Source: Pirellulales bacterium (GTDB lineage: Bacteria > Planctomycetota > Planctomycetia > Pirellulales > JAEUIK01). From it: DNA of 64,000 nucleotides. The DNA lies in contig JAIESQ010000028.1 of assembly GCA_019745975.1 (NCBI GenBank), positions 50,476-114,475 of the forward strand, read 5' to 3'. Under the pieces are notes generated by a model that was not told where the DNA came from, ran no database searches, and saw nothing but the letters and a program-made list of their open reading frames with translations. Position numbers and translations under genes: made by a program. Positions 11,890 to 19,964 of the stretch are shown piece by piece. Position 1 is the stretch's first letter, and each line of letters starts with the position of its first letter.

Positions 11890-12351
11890 ATGGACCACGC
11901 CGCTCATTCCCCCACGCCACACGGCACGCAGCACGGCAGCGCGCATCACGACGACCATGCCGGCATCGGTAAGTATTTGGCGGTCTTCGGCGCGCTATGC
12001 GTGCTCACAGGGGCCAGCTTCTGGACCTATGCCGACTGGCCCGTGCGCTGGCCGTTTCACGATCAACCCGCAGTCGGTTGGGCCTTTATGATGGCGGTCT
12101 CTTGCACCAAGGCGCTGTTGGTCGTCCTGTTCTTCATGCACGTGAAATACGAAGCGAGTTGGAAATACGTCCTCACCGTGCCTCCGGTATTCATGTCGAT
12201 CTTTCTGGTATTGGCGCTCGTGCCCGACATCGGGCTGCGCAACCGCGAGGCCTTCGGTGGCCGCGTACCTTCCCCGGAGCGCTTGGCCAACATGGCGATG
12301 CCCGCGGCTCCGCATGCCGACGACGCGCACGCGGATCACGCCGATCACTAA
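11890..12351 (+). CDS. coxD: Cytochrome c oxidase subunit IV-like protein
   Basis: 153 residues with three hydrophobic segments (about 25-45, 65-85, 92-112), including CTKALLVVLFFMHVKYE, a typical motif of the prokaryotic COX4 family. Both ends are histidine-rich (HGTQHGSAHHDDH at the N-terminus, HADDAHADHADH at the C-terminus). It follows coxC by 77 bases. Small subunit IV proteins aid assembly or stability of the oxidase; the histidine-rich tails echo the coxC N-terminus and may bind metal. Confidence 0.85.
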   Translation: MDHAAHSPTPHGTQHGSAHHDDHAGIGKYLAVFGALCVLTGASFWTYADWPVRWPFHDQPAVGWAFMMAVSCTKALLVVLFFMHVKYEASWKYVLTVPPVFMSIFLVLALVPDIGLRNREAFGGRVPSPERLANMAMPAAPHADDAHADHADH

Positions 12352-12379
12352 CGCGCGCGTTTTCATCTGAGCGACCGCG

Positions 12380-13330
12380 ATGACGGACCCCGGTGCCATT
12401 GAGATTCAAGGGGTCTCGCACCGCTACGGGCCACGCTTGGCGCTCGCCGACCTTTCGCTAACCGTAGCCATCGGGGAGCGGTTTGCGCTGGTGGGCCCCA
12501 ACGGCAGCGGCAAGTCGACGCTCTTTCGTCTGTTGTCGACTCTCGTTCCGCCACAGAGCGGCACGATCAAGGTGCTCGGCCACGACGTCGCGCGCGAGAC
12601 GCCGGTCGTGCGGCTACAGATCGGCGTCGTCTTTCAAACGGGCAGTCTCGATCGGCAACTTTCCGTGCGCGAGAACCTACAGCACCAAGGGCGTCTGTAT
12701 GGTCTGCGCGGCGCGACGCTCGCGGCGCGCATTGATGAGGAGCTTGAACGTTTCGCGCTCGGTGATCGCGCCGGCGATCGTGCGGCCACGCTCTCGGGCG
12801 GGCTGCGGCGGCGCGTCGAGCTGGCCAAAGCCCTGTTGCACCGCCCGCGACTGCTGTTGCTCGATGAGCCGTCTACGGGGCTCGATCCCGCCGTTCGCGC
12901 GGAGTTGTGGGAACGCCTCGACGAACTGGCACGCGCCGACGGGGTAACCGTTGTGCTCACCTCGCATCTTTTGGACGAAGCAGCCCGTGCCGATCGCGTG
13001 GCAGTTCTCGATGCCGGCCGGCTGGTGGCGCTCGACGCCCCCGATGCGCTGCGCCGCACGATCGGCGGTGACAGCGTGACGATCGAAACAGATGATCCGC
13101 AGACGCTCGCTCACGAACTATCGGCGCGGCTGGCGGTCGATGCTCGCGTGATCGATGGCCGGGTGCGCTTTGAGCTACCCGACGCCCATCAGGCGATCGC
13201 GCGCATCGTCGAGGCACTTCCCGGCCGCGTGCGCGCGATCACCGTTGCCCAGCCGACCTTGGAAGACGTCTTCATTGCGCGCACCGGACATCGCTACGAC
13301 GGCATCGGCGGTGCGTCGGAGGCGGCCTGA
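12380..13330 (+). CDS. ABC transporter ATP-binding protein
   Basis: 316 residues. Walker A is GPNGSGKST (39-47), the ABC signature LSGGLRRRVELAKAL, and Walker B LLLLDEPSTGLDP with Asp162-Glu163; an H-loop lies in LTSHLLDEA. After the nucleotide-binding domain comes a C-terminal extension of about 90 residues, as in the DrrA/CcmA-like exporter subfamily. It overlaps the permease gene by one base (TGATG), so the two form one transporter. Its place between oxidase structural genes and sco suggests a role in oxidase assembly (copper, haem or lipid export), which is inferred. Confidence 0.9.
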   Translation: MTDPGAIEIQGVSHRYGPRLALADLSLTVAIGERFALVGPNGSGKSTLFRLLSTLVPPQSGTIKVLGHDVARETPVVRLQIGVVFQTGSLDRQLSVRENLQHQGRLYGLRGATLAARIDEELERFALGDRAGDRAATLSGGLRRRVELAKALLHRPRLLLLDEPSTGLDPAVRAELWERLDELARADGVTVVLTSHLLDEAARADRVAVLDAGRLVALDAPDALRRTIGGDSVTIETDDPQTLAHELSARLAVDARVIDGRVRFELPDAHQAIARIVEALPGRVRAITVAQPTLEDVFIARTGHRYDGIGGASEAA

Positions 13331-14169
13331 TGAGTACCGCCGGGCACGTCTCGCACCGCGTCGCAAGTTCGTCCGCGCAGCCCGCGCCCTGGCTGGCAGC
13401 CGGCACGCTCTGTTGGCGCGAACTGGTGCGCTTCGTGCGGCAGCCGAACCGCGTGGCGGCCGCGATCGGTCAGCCGGCGTTGTTCTGGATTCTGTTCGGG
13501 GCCGGCTTCGGACCGACGTTCGCCATGCCTGGCGCCGAGGGGCTCACCTACCGCGAGTTTTTCTTTCCCGGGACGCTGGTGCTGGTAGTGCTGTTCACGT
13601 CGATCTTCACGTCAATCTCGCTGATCGAGGACCGCCGCGAGGGGTTCCTGCAAGGAGTGCTAGTCGCCCCCGTGCCGCGTTGGGCACTGGTGACTGGCAA
13701 AGTCGCCGGTGGTGCGCTGTTGGCCTTGTTGCAGGCCTTGGTGCTCGTGCCGGCCGGCTGGATGTTCGGGTTGCGGCTCGACGCGGCAACGGTCGCCTCA
13801 CTCGCCTTGATGCTCCTGCTCCTCTCGGTCGCGTTGACGGCGATGGGGTTCGCCTTTGCTTGGCGCCTTGACTCGAGCCAGGGCTTTCATGCCGTGATGA
13901 GTCTGCTGTTGTTTCCGCTATGGATGCTATCGGGGGCGTTCTTCGCCGCGCAGTCGGGTCCGCTGGCGTGGTTCCAGCGCGTCAACCCCCTAAGCTATGG
14001 CGTCGCCGGCGTGCGGCGCCTGCTGACTACTGGCATGCCCGAGGGATCGCTGCCGCCGGGTTTGCCGTCGAGCGTCACATGCTGGCTCGTCACCGGGGCA
14101 TTTGCCGCCATAATGATGGTGGTCGCTGTGCGCTTGGCACGGCGCGCCACGCGGGGTGATTTGTTGTAG
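13330..14169 (+). CDS. ABC-2 type transporter permease
   Basis: 279 residues with six predicted membrane helices and the ABC-2 permease pattern, including EDRREGFLQGVLVAPVPRW and a C-terminal NPLSYGVAGVRRLL segment. The start overlaps the stop of the ATP-binding gene. It forms the membrane half of that exporter. The substrate cannot be read from sequence. Confidence 0.88.
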   Translation: MSTAGHVSHRVASSSAQPAPWLAAGTLCWRELVRFVRQPNRVAAAIGQPALFWILFGAGFGPTFAMPGAEGLTYREFFFPGTLVLVVLFTSIFTSISLIEDRREGFLQGVLVAPVPRWALVTGKVAGGALLALLQALVLVPAGWMFGLRLDAATVASLALMLLLLSVALTAMGFAFAWRLDSSQGFHAVMSLLLFPLWMLSGAFFAAQSGPLAWFQRVNPLSYGVAGVRRLLTTGMPEGSLPPGLPSSVTCWLVTGAFAAIMMVVAVRLARRATRGDLL

Positions 14170-14182
14170 AGGACTGGCGGAA

Positions 14183-14773
14183 ATGACGTACGAGAAGTTG
14201 AATCGCCGTATGCCGTGGTTTTCGCTCGTGCTCGCCGCACTAGCCGGCGGCTGCTCACAAGATGCCGGCGACACAAGACCGGCGATTGCGCGCGTCGAAC
14301 CGGCGGAGCGCACCGTCGAGAACTTCACACTCATCGAACGCAATGGCGAGCCCTTCGAGTCGGACAGCTTGCGCGGCAAAGTCTGGGTGGCTAGTTTCTT
14401 CTTCGCCAATTGCCCGGGCATCTGCCTGAAGATGAACCAGTCGATCGCCGACTTGCAGAAAGAACTCGATCCCGAGGTGCGTTTTGTCAGTATCACGGTC
14501 GATCCCGATCACGACACGCCCGAGGTTTTGAACGCATACGCGCAGCGCGTGGGTGCGACCGACCGCTGGCTGTTCCTCACGGGGTCGATGCGCGACATCA
14601 AGGACATTGCCAATGACAGTTTCCAGGTCGCTGCCGCGCCGGCGGCCCATAGCGAACGGTTGATGCTCGTTGATCGACAAGGTCGCGTGCGCGGCAGCTA
14701 CCTCGTCAGTGACGGCGCGCAGATGACGTTGCTGATACGGAAAGTCGCCGAGTTACTCAAGGAACCGTCGTGA
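14183..14773 (+). CDS. Sco1/SenC-type copper chaperone lipoprotein
   Basis: 196 residues from the ATG at 14183, which has an AGAGGA-like ribosome site; a longer frame exists but overlaps the permease. A lipobox (LAGGC, about residue 23) marks it as a membrane-anchored lipoprotein. The thioredoxin-like Sco fold has the copper motif Cys77-x3-Cys81 (CPGIC), the SITVDPDHDTP strand and the distal His156 (AAHSER). Sco proteins deliver copper to CuA or act as thiol reductants for it, in agreement with the coxB gene in the same cluster. The stop overlaps the next start (GTGA). Confidence 0.93.
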   Translation: MTYEKLNRRMPWFSLVLAALAGGCSQDAGDTRPAIARVEPAERTVENFTLIERNGEPFESDSLRGKVWVASFFFANCPGICLKMNQSIADLQKELDPEVRFVSITVDPDHDTPEVLNAYAQRVGATDRWLFLTGSMRDIKDIANDSFQVAAAPAAHSERLMLVDRQGRVRGSYLVSDGAQMTLLIRKVAELLKEPS

Positions 14774-15309
14774 GCGCCAGCGGCCTGGATCCGATTCTCG
14801 CGGCGTTCTCGGTCGAGGACCTGCCGACCGTCAACGCGCTATTGAACGCCACGGCGGCCGTGCTCCTGGTGGTCGGCTACGTTCTGATCCGGCAGGGGCG
14901 CGAGCAAGCGCACAAGCGCGCGATGCTGTCGGCCTTCGGCGTGTCGATCGCGTTTTTGGCCTGTTATCTCGTTTACCATTGGCAAGTGCGGCACGTGCCG
15001 TTCTTGGGGCCACCAGTCGTGCGCGTCGTCTATCTGGCGATCTTGATTTCGCACATCGTTCTGGCTGCCTGCGTGCCGGTGCTGGCAATCGTCACGATCT
15101 GGCTCGGCCTGGCCGACCGCCGCGCGGCCCATCGCCGCCTGGCCCGTTGGACGCTCCCCATTTGGCTTTACGTGTCAGTCACCGGCGTGATTGTCTATCT
15201 GATGCTCTATCACCTCTGGCCCGGCGCACCGGCGACGGCTATGCTAGATTGGTCGCGGGTGGCCCTGCAGCCGGCCGCGATCTTGAAAGTCGAATCATGT
15301 CGAACCTGA
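14770..15309 (+). CDS. DUF420 membrane protein
   Basis: 179 residues, GTG start overlapping the sco stop. Five hydrophobic helices with conserved histidines (VYHWQVRH, SHIVLA, YHLWPGAP) match the DUF420 family, which occurs beside oxidase genes and is related to the Bacillus CtaM/YozB group needed for active cytochrome oxidase. A role in late oxidase maturation is the likely function here. Confidence 0.8.
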   Translation: MSASGLDPILAAFSVEDLPTVNALLNATAAVLLVVGYVLIRQGREQAHKRAMLSAFGVSIAFLACYLVYHWQVRHVPFLGPPVVRVVYLAILISHIVLAACVPVLAIVTIWLGLADRRAAHRRLARWTLPIWLYVSVTGVIVYLMLYHLWPGAPATAMLDWSRVALQPAAILKVESCRT

Positions 15310-15713
15310 ATCTCCATCTGCGAACTTTCGTATCGCGCCTGGTGTCGAGTCGTCGCTTGTCGATGTGCTGCGTCTTGCTCGTCGCGGCGCTATCGGTCGC
15401 CGGCACCGCTCACGCGTGCCCCGCCTGCAAGCAGGCGCTGGCGTCGACTGAGCACGCCGGCATGGGCGATCCGATCCGCGGTTTCATGTGGAGCATTCTG
15501 TTCATGATGTCGATGCCGTTCCTGCTGTTGAGCGGTTTCGGCGCCTATCTTTGGTACATCGTGCGACGAGCGCGCCTGGCAGCCGAGCGATCACAGGCCT
15601 TGGCGGTTGCTAACGCGGCGACCGAGAAAGAGCTTAGACCCATCACCAGCGACTCCGAGACGCACCTGGCTGGGTACGACGAGCGCGAGCCTGAGACCAT
15701 CGAGGTCGGCTGA
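15297..15713 (+). CDS. Small membrane protein with exported CPAC motif
   Basis: 138 residues. It overlaps the end of the DUF420 gene by 13 bases. A signal peptide ends near HACPACKQAL, which puts two cysteines (C-x2-C) just after the cleavage site. A second membrane helix (FMWSILFMMSMPFLLLSGFG) is followed by a charged cytoplasmic tail. I do not recognise a named family. The C-x2-C pair and operon position suggest a metal or redox role in oxidase assembly. Confidence 0.65.
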   Translation: MSNLNLHLRTFVSRLVSSRRLSMCCVLLVAALSVAGTAHACPACKQALASTEHAGMGDPIRGFMWSILFMMSMPFLLLSGFGAYLWYIVRRARLAAERSQALAVANAATEKELRPITSDSETHLAGYDEREPETIEVG

Positions 15714-15747
15714 CTTTCACGATGGCGCGTACGGCCAGGCATTCACA

Positions 15748-15918
15748 ATGCGTTTGATCGGACGCTCGCTGCAGGTTTTCGGGCTGGTGGTCTTGCCCGT
15801 CTCCATGGTGCTGCAACTACAGAACACCATCGGCGCCGGGCCGATGCTGCTGATGATGGTGTTCGGCGCGGCGGCCTTTTATATGGGGCGCATTCTCGAA
15901 GGCTACGGCCGATCCTAA
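15748..15918 (+). CDS. Small two-helix membrane protein
   Basis: 56 residues from the ATG at 15748, 34 bases after the previous gene. Two hydrophobic segments (about 8-24 and 31-47) with a short polar end (RILEGYGRS). It resembles short planctomycete membrane proteins of unknown function and is the last gene of the oxidase cluster. Function unknown. Confidence 0.55.
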   Translation: MRLIGRSLQVFGLVVLPVSMVLQLQNTIGAGPMLLMMVFGAAAFYMGRILEGYGRS

Positions 15919-15953
15919 GCCGCGGAAATTGGCGCGACGACGCGGGCTTTTTT
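15917..15953 (+). terminator. Terminator-like hairpin after the oxidase cluster
   Basis: AAGCCGCG (15917-15924) can pair with CGCGGGCTT (15941-15949) with one bulge, followed by a run of six T (15948-15953). It overlaps the stop codon of the last small gene and would end the long respiratory transcript. Confidence 0.6.
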
Positions 15954-15954
15954 C

Positions 15955-15983
15955 TTGACCACGGTGGGCCGCCTGAATAGATT
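15955..15983 (+). promoter_or_regulatory. Possible sigma70-type promoter for the radical SAM gene
   Basis: TTGACC (15955-15960) and TAGATT (15978-15983) are separated by 17 bases, right after the terminator and about 100 bases before the next start. The match is moderate (5/6 and 4/6). Confidence 0.4.
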
Positions 15984-16083
15984 GCGGTTTCGTCGGAAGT
16001 TTGGGCGGCGGACGGGGTTCTGGCATCTTAGTTGGCGTTGTCCAACGACTGCTCGTGGGCACTCACGACAACAAGGTTTCGTC

Positions 16084-17496
16084 ATGCGCGTGGCGTTGGT
16101 GAATCTGCCGCATCCGGTCGCGGTCGTGCGGCGGTATATGTGTTCGTACAACTCGCCGGTGTTCCTTTTTCCACCGCTGGAGCTATTGTCAGTGGCCGCC
16201 GTCGCCCGCCAATGGCGACATGACGATGTGTTGGTGATCGATGCGATCGCCGAGCGGGCGACAATCGAAGAGGTAGTCACGCGACTGCGCGATTTTCGCG
16301 CCGACTTCGTGCTGACCATTACTGGCTTCGAGATCTTCGAGCAAGACGTGCAGGCCATCCTGGCCATTCGCACCGCGCTGCCGCAGATCAAGCTGGCCGC
16401 CTTTGGACACTATCCCACGACGTTCCCTAACGAAACCATGATCGCCGCCCAGCTCGACTACGTGCTGCGCGGAGAGCCAGAGAATACCTTCTTCGAGCTT
16501 GGCCAGGCGCTCGACACCGGCGGGCCGCTCGATGCCATCTTGGGCCTGACCTATCGCGGCACCGACGGAAGCGTGCAAAGCACCCCCGATCGCTCGCGGC
16601 TGCGACATATCGACGAACTGCCATTTCCCGACTACTCGCTGGTCAACTTGCGGCACTACAGCGAGTTTCTGCTGCCAACGCCGTTCGCCGTGGTGCAAAC
16701 GGCCCGAGGTTGTCCCTATACCTGCAATTTCTGCGTGCGCAGCTACGGACAGAAACTTGGGATGCGCACGCCCGACAATATCGTGGCCGAGCTGGCCGAT
16801 CTGGTTGATCGCTTTCACATTCGAGCATTCCGCTTCATCGACGATACGTTCACGGCCGTGCCGCAGCGGACGCTGGAAATTTGCGACCGCATCAAGAAGA
16901 ACCTGCCTCCCTTGGCCTGGAGTTGCCTGTCGCGGATCGACACGCTCGATGAAGTGCGCGCAGGGGCCTTACGCGAGGCTGGCTGCCGTCGGGTGTATAT
17001 CGGCATCGAGAGCGGTTCGCCGCGCATCCTGCAGGCGTACGGCAAGGATTACGGTGTGGAGCTCATCCCGCAGATGGTCGATCTGTTGCGCCGCAATCGG
17101 CTCGAAGTTGGCGCGTTCTTCATGGTTGGTCACCCCGAGGAGACAGCCGATGACTTCGCTGCCACGCATCGCCTGGTGCGCACGCTGCCGTTAGACTACG
17201 CCACGGTCGGCAAGACGGTTCCCTACCCTGGCACGTCACTCTACGAACAGTATCGCGAGCAAGTCGATTTCTCGCTCTACCCGTACCGCAACGAATGGAA
17301 GGATCCCGAGCGTCGGGCTGAGCTCGACGGTTGGGAGGCCGAGTTCTTCCGCGGCATGTACTTCAATCTGCCGTACGTGGCCCGGCACGCTTGGCGATTG
17401 TTGAAGCACCCTGGCACCACGTTAGCCGCCGGCCGAGCGCTTTTGCCGTATATGCTCAACCGCGGCTCCAACAGCACGCGCCACGAGTTGGTCTAG
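16084..17496 (+). CDS. B12-binding-type radical SAM protein
   Basis: 470 residues. The N-terminal half (1-150) looks like a cobalamin-binding Rossmann domain (PPLELLSVAAVARQ, FVLTITGFEIF, AAFGHYPTTFP). The radical SAM core has Cys210-x3-Cys214-x2-Cys217 (CPYTCNFC) for the 4Fe-4S cluster, then FRFIDDTFT and VYIGIESGSPRILQ, typical of the BchE/HpnJ-like group. A canonical DxHxxG B12 motif was not seen. It lies 20 bases before an N-acetyl sugar amidotransferase gene, so a role in modification of a surface glycan or lipid is possible; substrate unknown. Confidence 0.85.
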   Translation: MRVALVNLPHPVAVVRRYMCSYNSPVFLFPPLELLSVAAVARQWRHDDVLVIDAIAERATIEEVVTRLRDFRADFVLTITGFEIFEQDVQAILAIRTALPQIKLAAFGHYPTTFPNETMIAAQLDYVLRGEPENTFFELGQALDTGGPLDAILGLTYRGTDGSVQSTPDRSRLRHIDELPFPDYSLVNLRHYSEFLLPTPFAVVQTARGCPYTCNFCVRSYGQKLGMRTPDNIVAELADLVDRFHIRAFRFIDDTFTAVPQRTLEICDRIKKNLPPLAWSCLSRIDTLDEVRAGALREAGCRRVYIGIESGSPRILQAYGKDYGVELIPQMVDLLRRNRLEVGAFFMVGHPEETADDFAATHRLVRTLPLDYATVGKTVPYPGTSLYEQYREQVDFSLYPYRNEWKDPERRAELDGWEAEFFRGMYFNLPYVARHAWRLLKHPGTTLAAGRALLPYMLNRGSNSTRHELV

Positions 17497-17516
17497 TGGA
17501 AGGCGCTGTCCCCACA

Positions 17517-18656
17517 ATGGCCAAGCCTGCCGGCACCCTCTGCCGCCGCTGTGTCATCAATTCGTCGATCCCCGGCGTGCATCTCGATGCCGAGGGAATC
17601 TGCAATCATTGCCACATCCATGACCGGCTCAACGCCATGTTCCCATTGGGCGAAGAGGGGACTCGTCGCCTGCAAGAGATTGTCGACCGTATCCGGCGCG
17701 ACGGCCGCGGCAAACCGTTCGATTGCGTGGTCGGCCTCAGCGGCGGGCGCGACACCTGCTACTGCTTGTACAAGTGCAAGCAGCTTGGTTTGCGCCCCCT
17801 GGCCGTGCACTTCGACAATGGCTGGGACTCGGACATCGCCAAGAACAATATTCGCAAGATCTGCACAGGGCTCGACGTCGAGCTGCACACGATCATCGCC
17901 GACTGGGAGGAATCGCGCGAATTGACCAACTGCACGATCCGCGCGAGCCTGCCCTATATCGATCTCACGGATGACATTGGCATTGTCCACGCGCTCTACA
18001 GCTCGGCCGACAAGGAAGGGGTGCGCTGGATCATCCATAGCCATTCGTTTCGCTGCGAGGGAATCAATCCGCTCTTGTGGAACTACATGGACGGTCGTTT
18101 TGTACGACACCTCATCAAACGGTTCTGCCGGATTCGGCTCAAGCATTTCAAGAACGTCGACCTGCGGAACTTTCTGTACTGGGTCTTCGTGAAGCGGATC
18201 AAAGTCTTCACGATGACCAACTACTACCAAGACGCCGGCGAGGAGATCGACGAACTTTTGAAGCGCGAATTCGGCTGGGAGAACACGGGCGGTTGGCACT
18301 TCGATAACGAGATTTTCGGCCTGCAATGTTATTATTCGCGGCACAAGTTCGGCATCGACTGGCGCGTGGTCGAGCTGGCCGCCCTGGTTCGCGAGAAGCA
18401 GATGACGCGCGACGCCGCCCTGGCCGAGCTGGCTGAGGTCCCTGCCATCGAGCGCAAGGAAATCGTCGACTACGCGCTCAAGAAACAGGGCATCTCGCCG
18501 GCCGAATGGGCCGAGATCATGGCCGCCCCGCCAAAGTTCTTCACCGACTATCCCAGCTACTATCCAGTGCTGCGGGTGATACGTCTGCCGATCAAAGTGC
18601 TCTGCCGGCTCAACATCTTGCCGCCCCACGCGTACGAAAAGTACTTCGAAATGTAG
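17517..18656 (+). CDS. N-acetyl sugar amidotransferase-like PP-loop protein
   Basis: 379 residues. Two N-terminal Cys pairs (CRRC and CNHC, residues about 9-40) look like a zinc ribbon. The ATP pyrophosphatase loop reads GLSGGRDT (Ser75), then HFDNGWDS. The family pattern (GRFVRHLIKRF, NYYQDAGEEIDELLKREFGW, SRHKFGIDWR) agrees with PseA/WbpG-type amidotransferases of surface polysaccharide synthesis. These use ammonia and ATP to convert a sugar N-acetyl or carbonyl group to an amidine. It forms a pair with the upstream radical SAM gene and ends convergent with the C69 peptidase gene, 26 bases away. Confidence 0.85.
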   Translation: MAKPAGTLCRRCVINSSIPGVHLDAEGICNHCHIHDRLNAMFPLGEEGTRRLQEIVDRIRRDGRGKPFDCVVGLSGGRDTCYCLYKCKQLGLRPLAVHFDNGWDSDIAKNNIRKICTGLDVELHTIIADWEESRELTNCTIRASLPYIDLTDDIGIVHALYSSADKEGVRWIIHSHSFRCEGINPLLWNYMDGRFVRHLIKRFCRIRLKHFKNVDLRNFLYWVFVKRIKVFTMTNYYQDAGEEIDELLKREFGWENTGGWHFDNEIFGLQCYYSRHKFGIDWRVVELAALVREKQMTRDAALAELAEVPAIERKEIVDYALKKQGISPAEWAEIMAAPPKFFTDYPSYYPVLRVIRLPIKVLCRLNILPPHAYEKYFEM

Positions 18657-18682
18657 CGGCCGGCGTCCAAAGGACCGCCAGC

Positions 18683-19924
18683 TCAGTGCGATGCTACTGG
18701 CATCACCCGCGACGGCAGCGTGCTGTGGGTCGTGGCCAAATTCAATCCAGCTTGCGAATTTCGCCGCGCCCAATAGCGCCGCACAAAGCGCGGACGCGTG
18801 TCGGTCGCAGCCTGAGCGAGCACAAGTCCGGTCCATTCGGCTTCCCGCTGCGAGGCTTCGGCCCACGCATCGCCTGGCTGCGGCGGCGACGCCAACCAGG
18901 CACGCTCGATCTCATCGCGCTGGCTGTAGTAAGTGGCGCCTAAATGCGCCTGATCGCGCATTACGCCGCGGTGCAAGCGCTCGTGCCGCCACCACAGGGA
19001 GTCTTCGTCGGCGCGGTTCGTCGGCGCGGGGCCGAGGTCGAGCGGCTCGTCCACGCTGACGGGCTTGAACAAACTCGTGCATGGGGCCGCCGTGCCGGTG
19101 ACCCAATGGCGAATCGCGCCAGGACGCAAGTCGGCCACCCACGATCCCGTCGTCTGCGAAGCGGCGATCAGCCCCCCGGCATGAACGCAGGCTGCGCCCA
19201 GCCCGCCATTGACCCAAGAGTAGCGCGGCGCGTTTTCGCCCGCTCCGTGATCGCGCAGAATCTGGACCATGTCGCGCGTCTGGTCGGCGCGCTCGACGAG
19301 TTGCTGAGTGCGATCTTGCCTCCGGCGACAGGCCGAGACGCGAGTCTTAATGCGATCGCTGTACCTCTCGGCAAAGCCGGAGATCGTCAGACCATTGGAA
19401 ATACTGCGGGCGCCGCGGACCTCTTCGACGGCGTGGTGCCGGCCGGCGGTTTCCAGCACGAACGCTTCGCGCGGGTCGGCCACGAGAAAACTGTTGTGGT
19501 AGGTGAAGCCGCGCCGCTCGAGGCAACAGGTCCCCCCCTGGCCGAACTCGTCGATTAGCTCGATGATCGTGCGCACCGCTTCGGCGCCTGTGCGTGAGCG
19601 TTCGAGCGCCAGGCGCAACAAGTCCATGCCGGTTAGACCAATCTTGGCGCAGGGCTCGCGCGTGAAGACGGCTTCGTTGCCGATAGTGACGCCGTGTTCG
19701 TTCGTCCCCATCTCCGCTCCCCACATCCAGTAGGGGCGGCTCAACAGCACGGCATGTGTCTGCCGAACTTGCGGAATCTCAATCCACGTGCAATGCAAGC
19801 GCGCGCCAGATGGATACGCGCGGCGCGGTTGCCAGTCCAGAAATTGCGCCTCGTTCGGATCGCGGTCGGAATTCTTGGCGAACAAGACGCCATCCCCCCG
19901 CACGGTAACCAAGGTATCACACAC
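18683..19924 (-). CDS. C69/secernin-family peptidase or Ntn hydrolase
   Basis: 413 residues with a GTG start at 19924. The start is chosen because a strong ribosome site (GAGGAG, 10 bases upstream) precedes it and because it places Cys at position 2 (MCDTLV), the N-terminal nucleophile of C69 Ntn hydrolases. A longer frame to 20050 would run into the upstream gene. Family motifs include KNSDRDPNE, GANEHGVTIGNEAVF-like MGTNEHGVTIGNEAV, and LVADPREAFVLET. It should cleave dipeptides or similar amide bonds. It is 40 bases downstream of an amine oxidase on the same strand, so the two may act on one nitrogen-containing substrate. Confidence 0.85.
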   Translation of the reverse strand: MCDTLVTVRGDGVLFAKNSDRDPNEAQFLDWQPRRAYPSGARLHCTWIEIPQVRQTHAVLLSRPYWMWGAEMGTNEHGVTIGNEAVFTREPCAKIGLTGMDLLRLALERSRTGAEAVRTIIELIDEFGQGGTCCLERRGFTYHNSFLVADPREAFVLETAGRHHAVEEVRGARSISNGLTISGFAERYSDRIKTRVSACRRRQDRTQQLVERADQTRDMVQILRDHGAGENAPRYSWVNGGLGAACVHAGGLIAASQTTGSWVADLRPGAIRHWVTGTAAPCTSLFKPVSVDEPLDLGPAPTNRADEDSLWWRHERLHRGVMRDQAHLGATYYSQRDEIERAWLASPPQPGDAWAEASQREAEWTGLVLAQAATDTRPRFVRRYWARRNSQAGLNLATTHSTLPSRVMPVASH

Positions 19925-19964
19925 GGAAGACGATCTCCTCGCGAACGAGGCACCAGGGTAAGCG

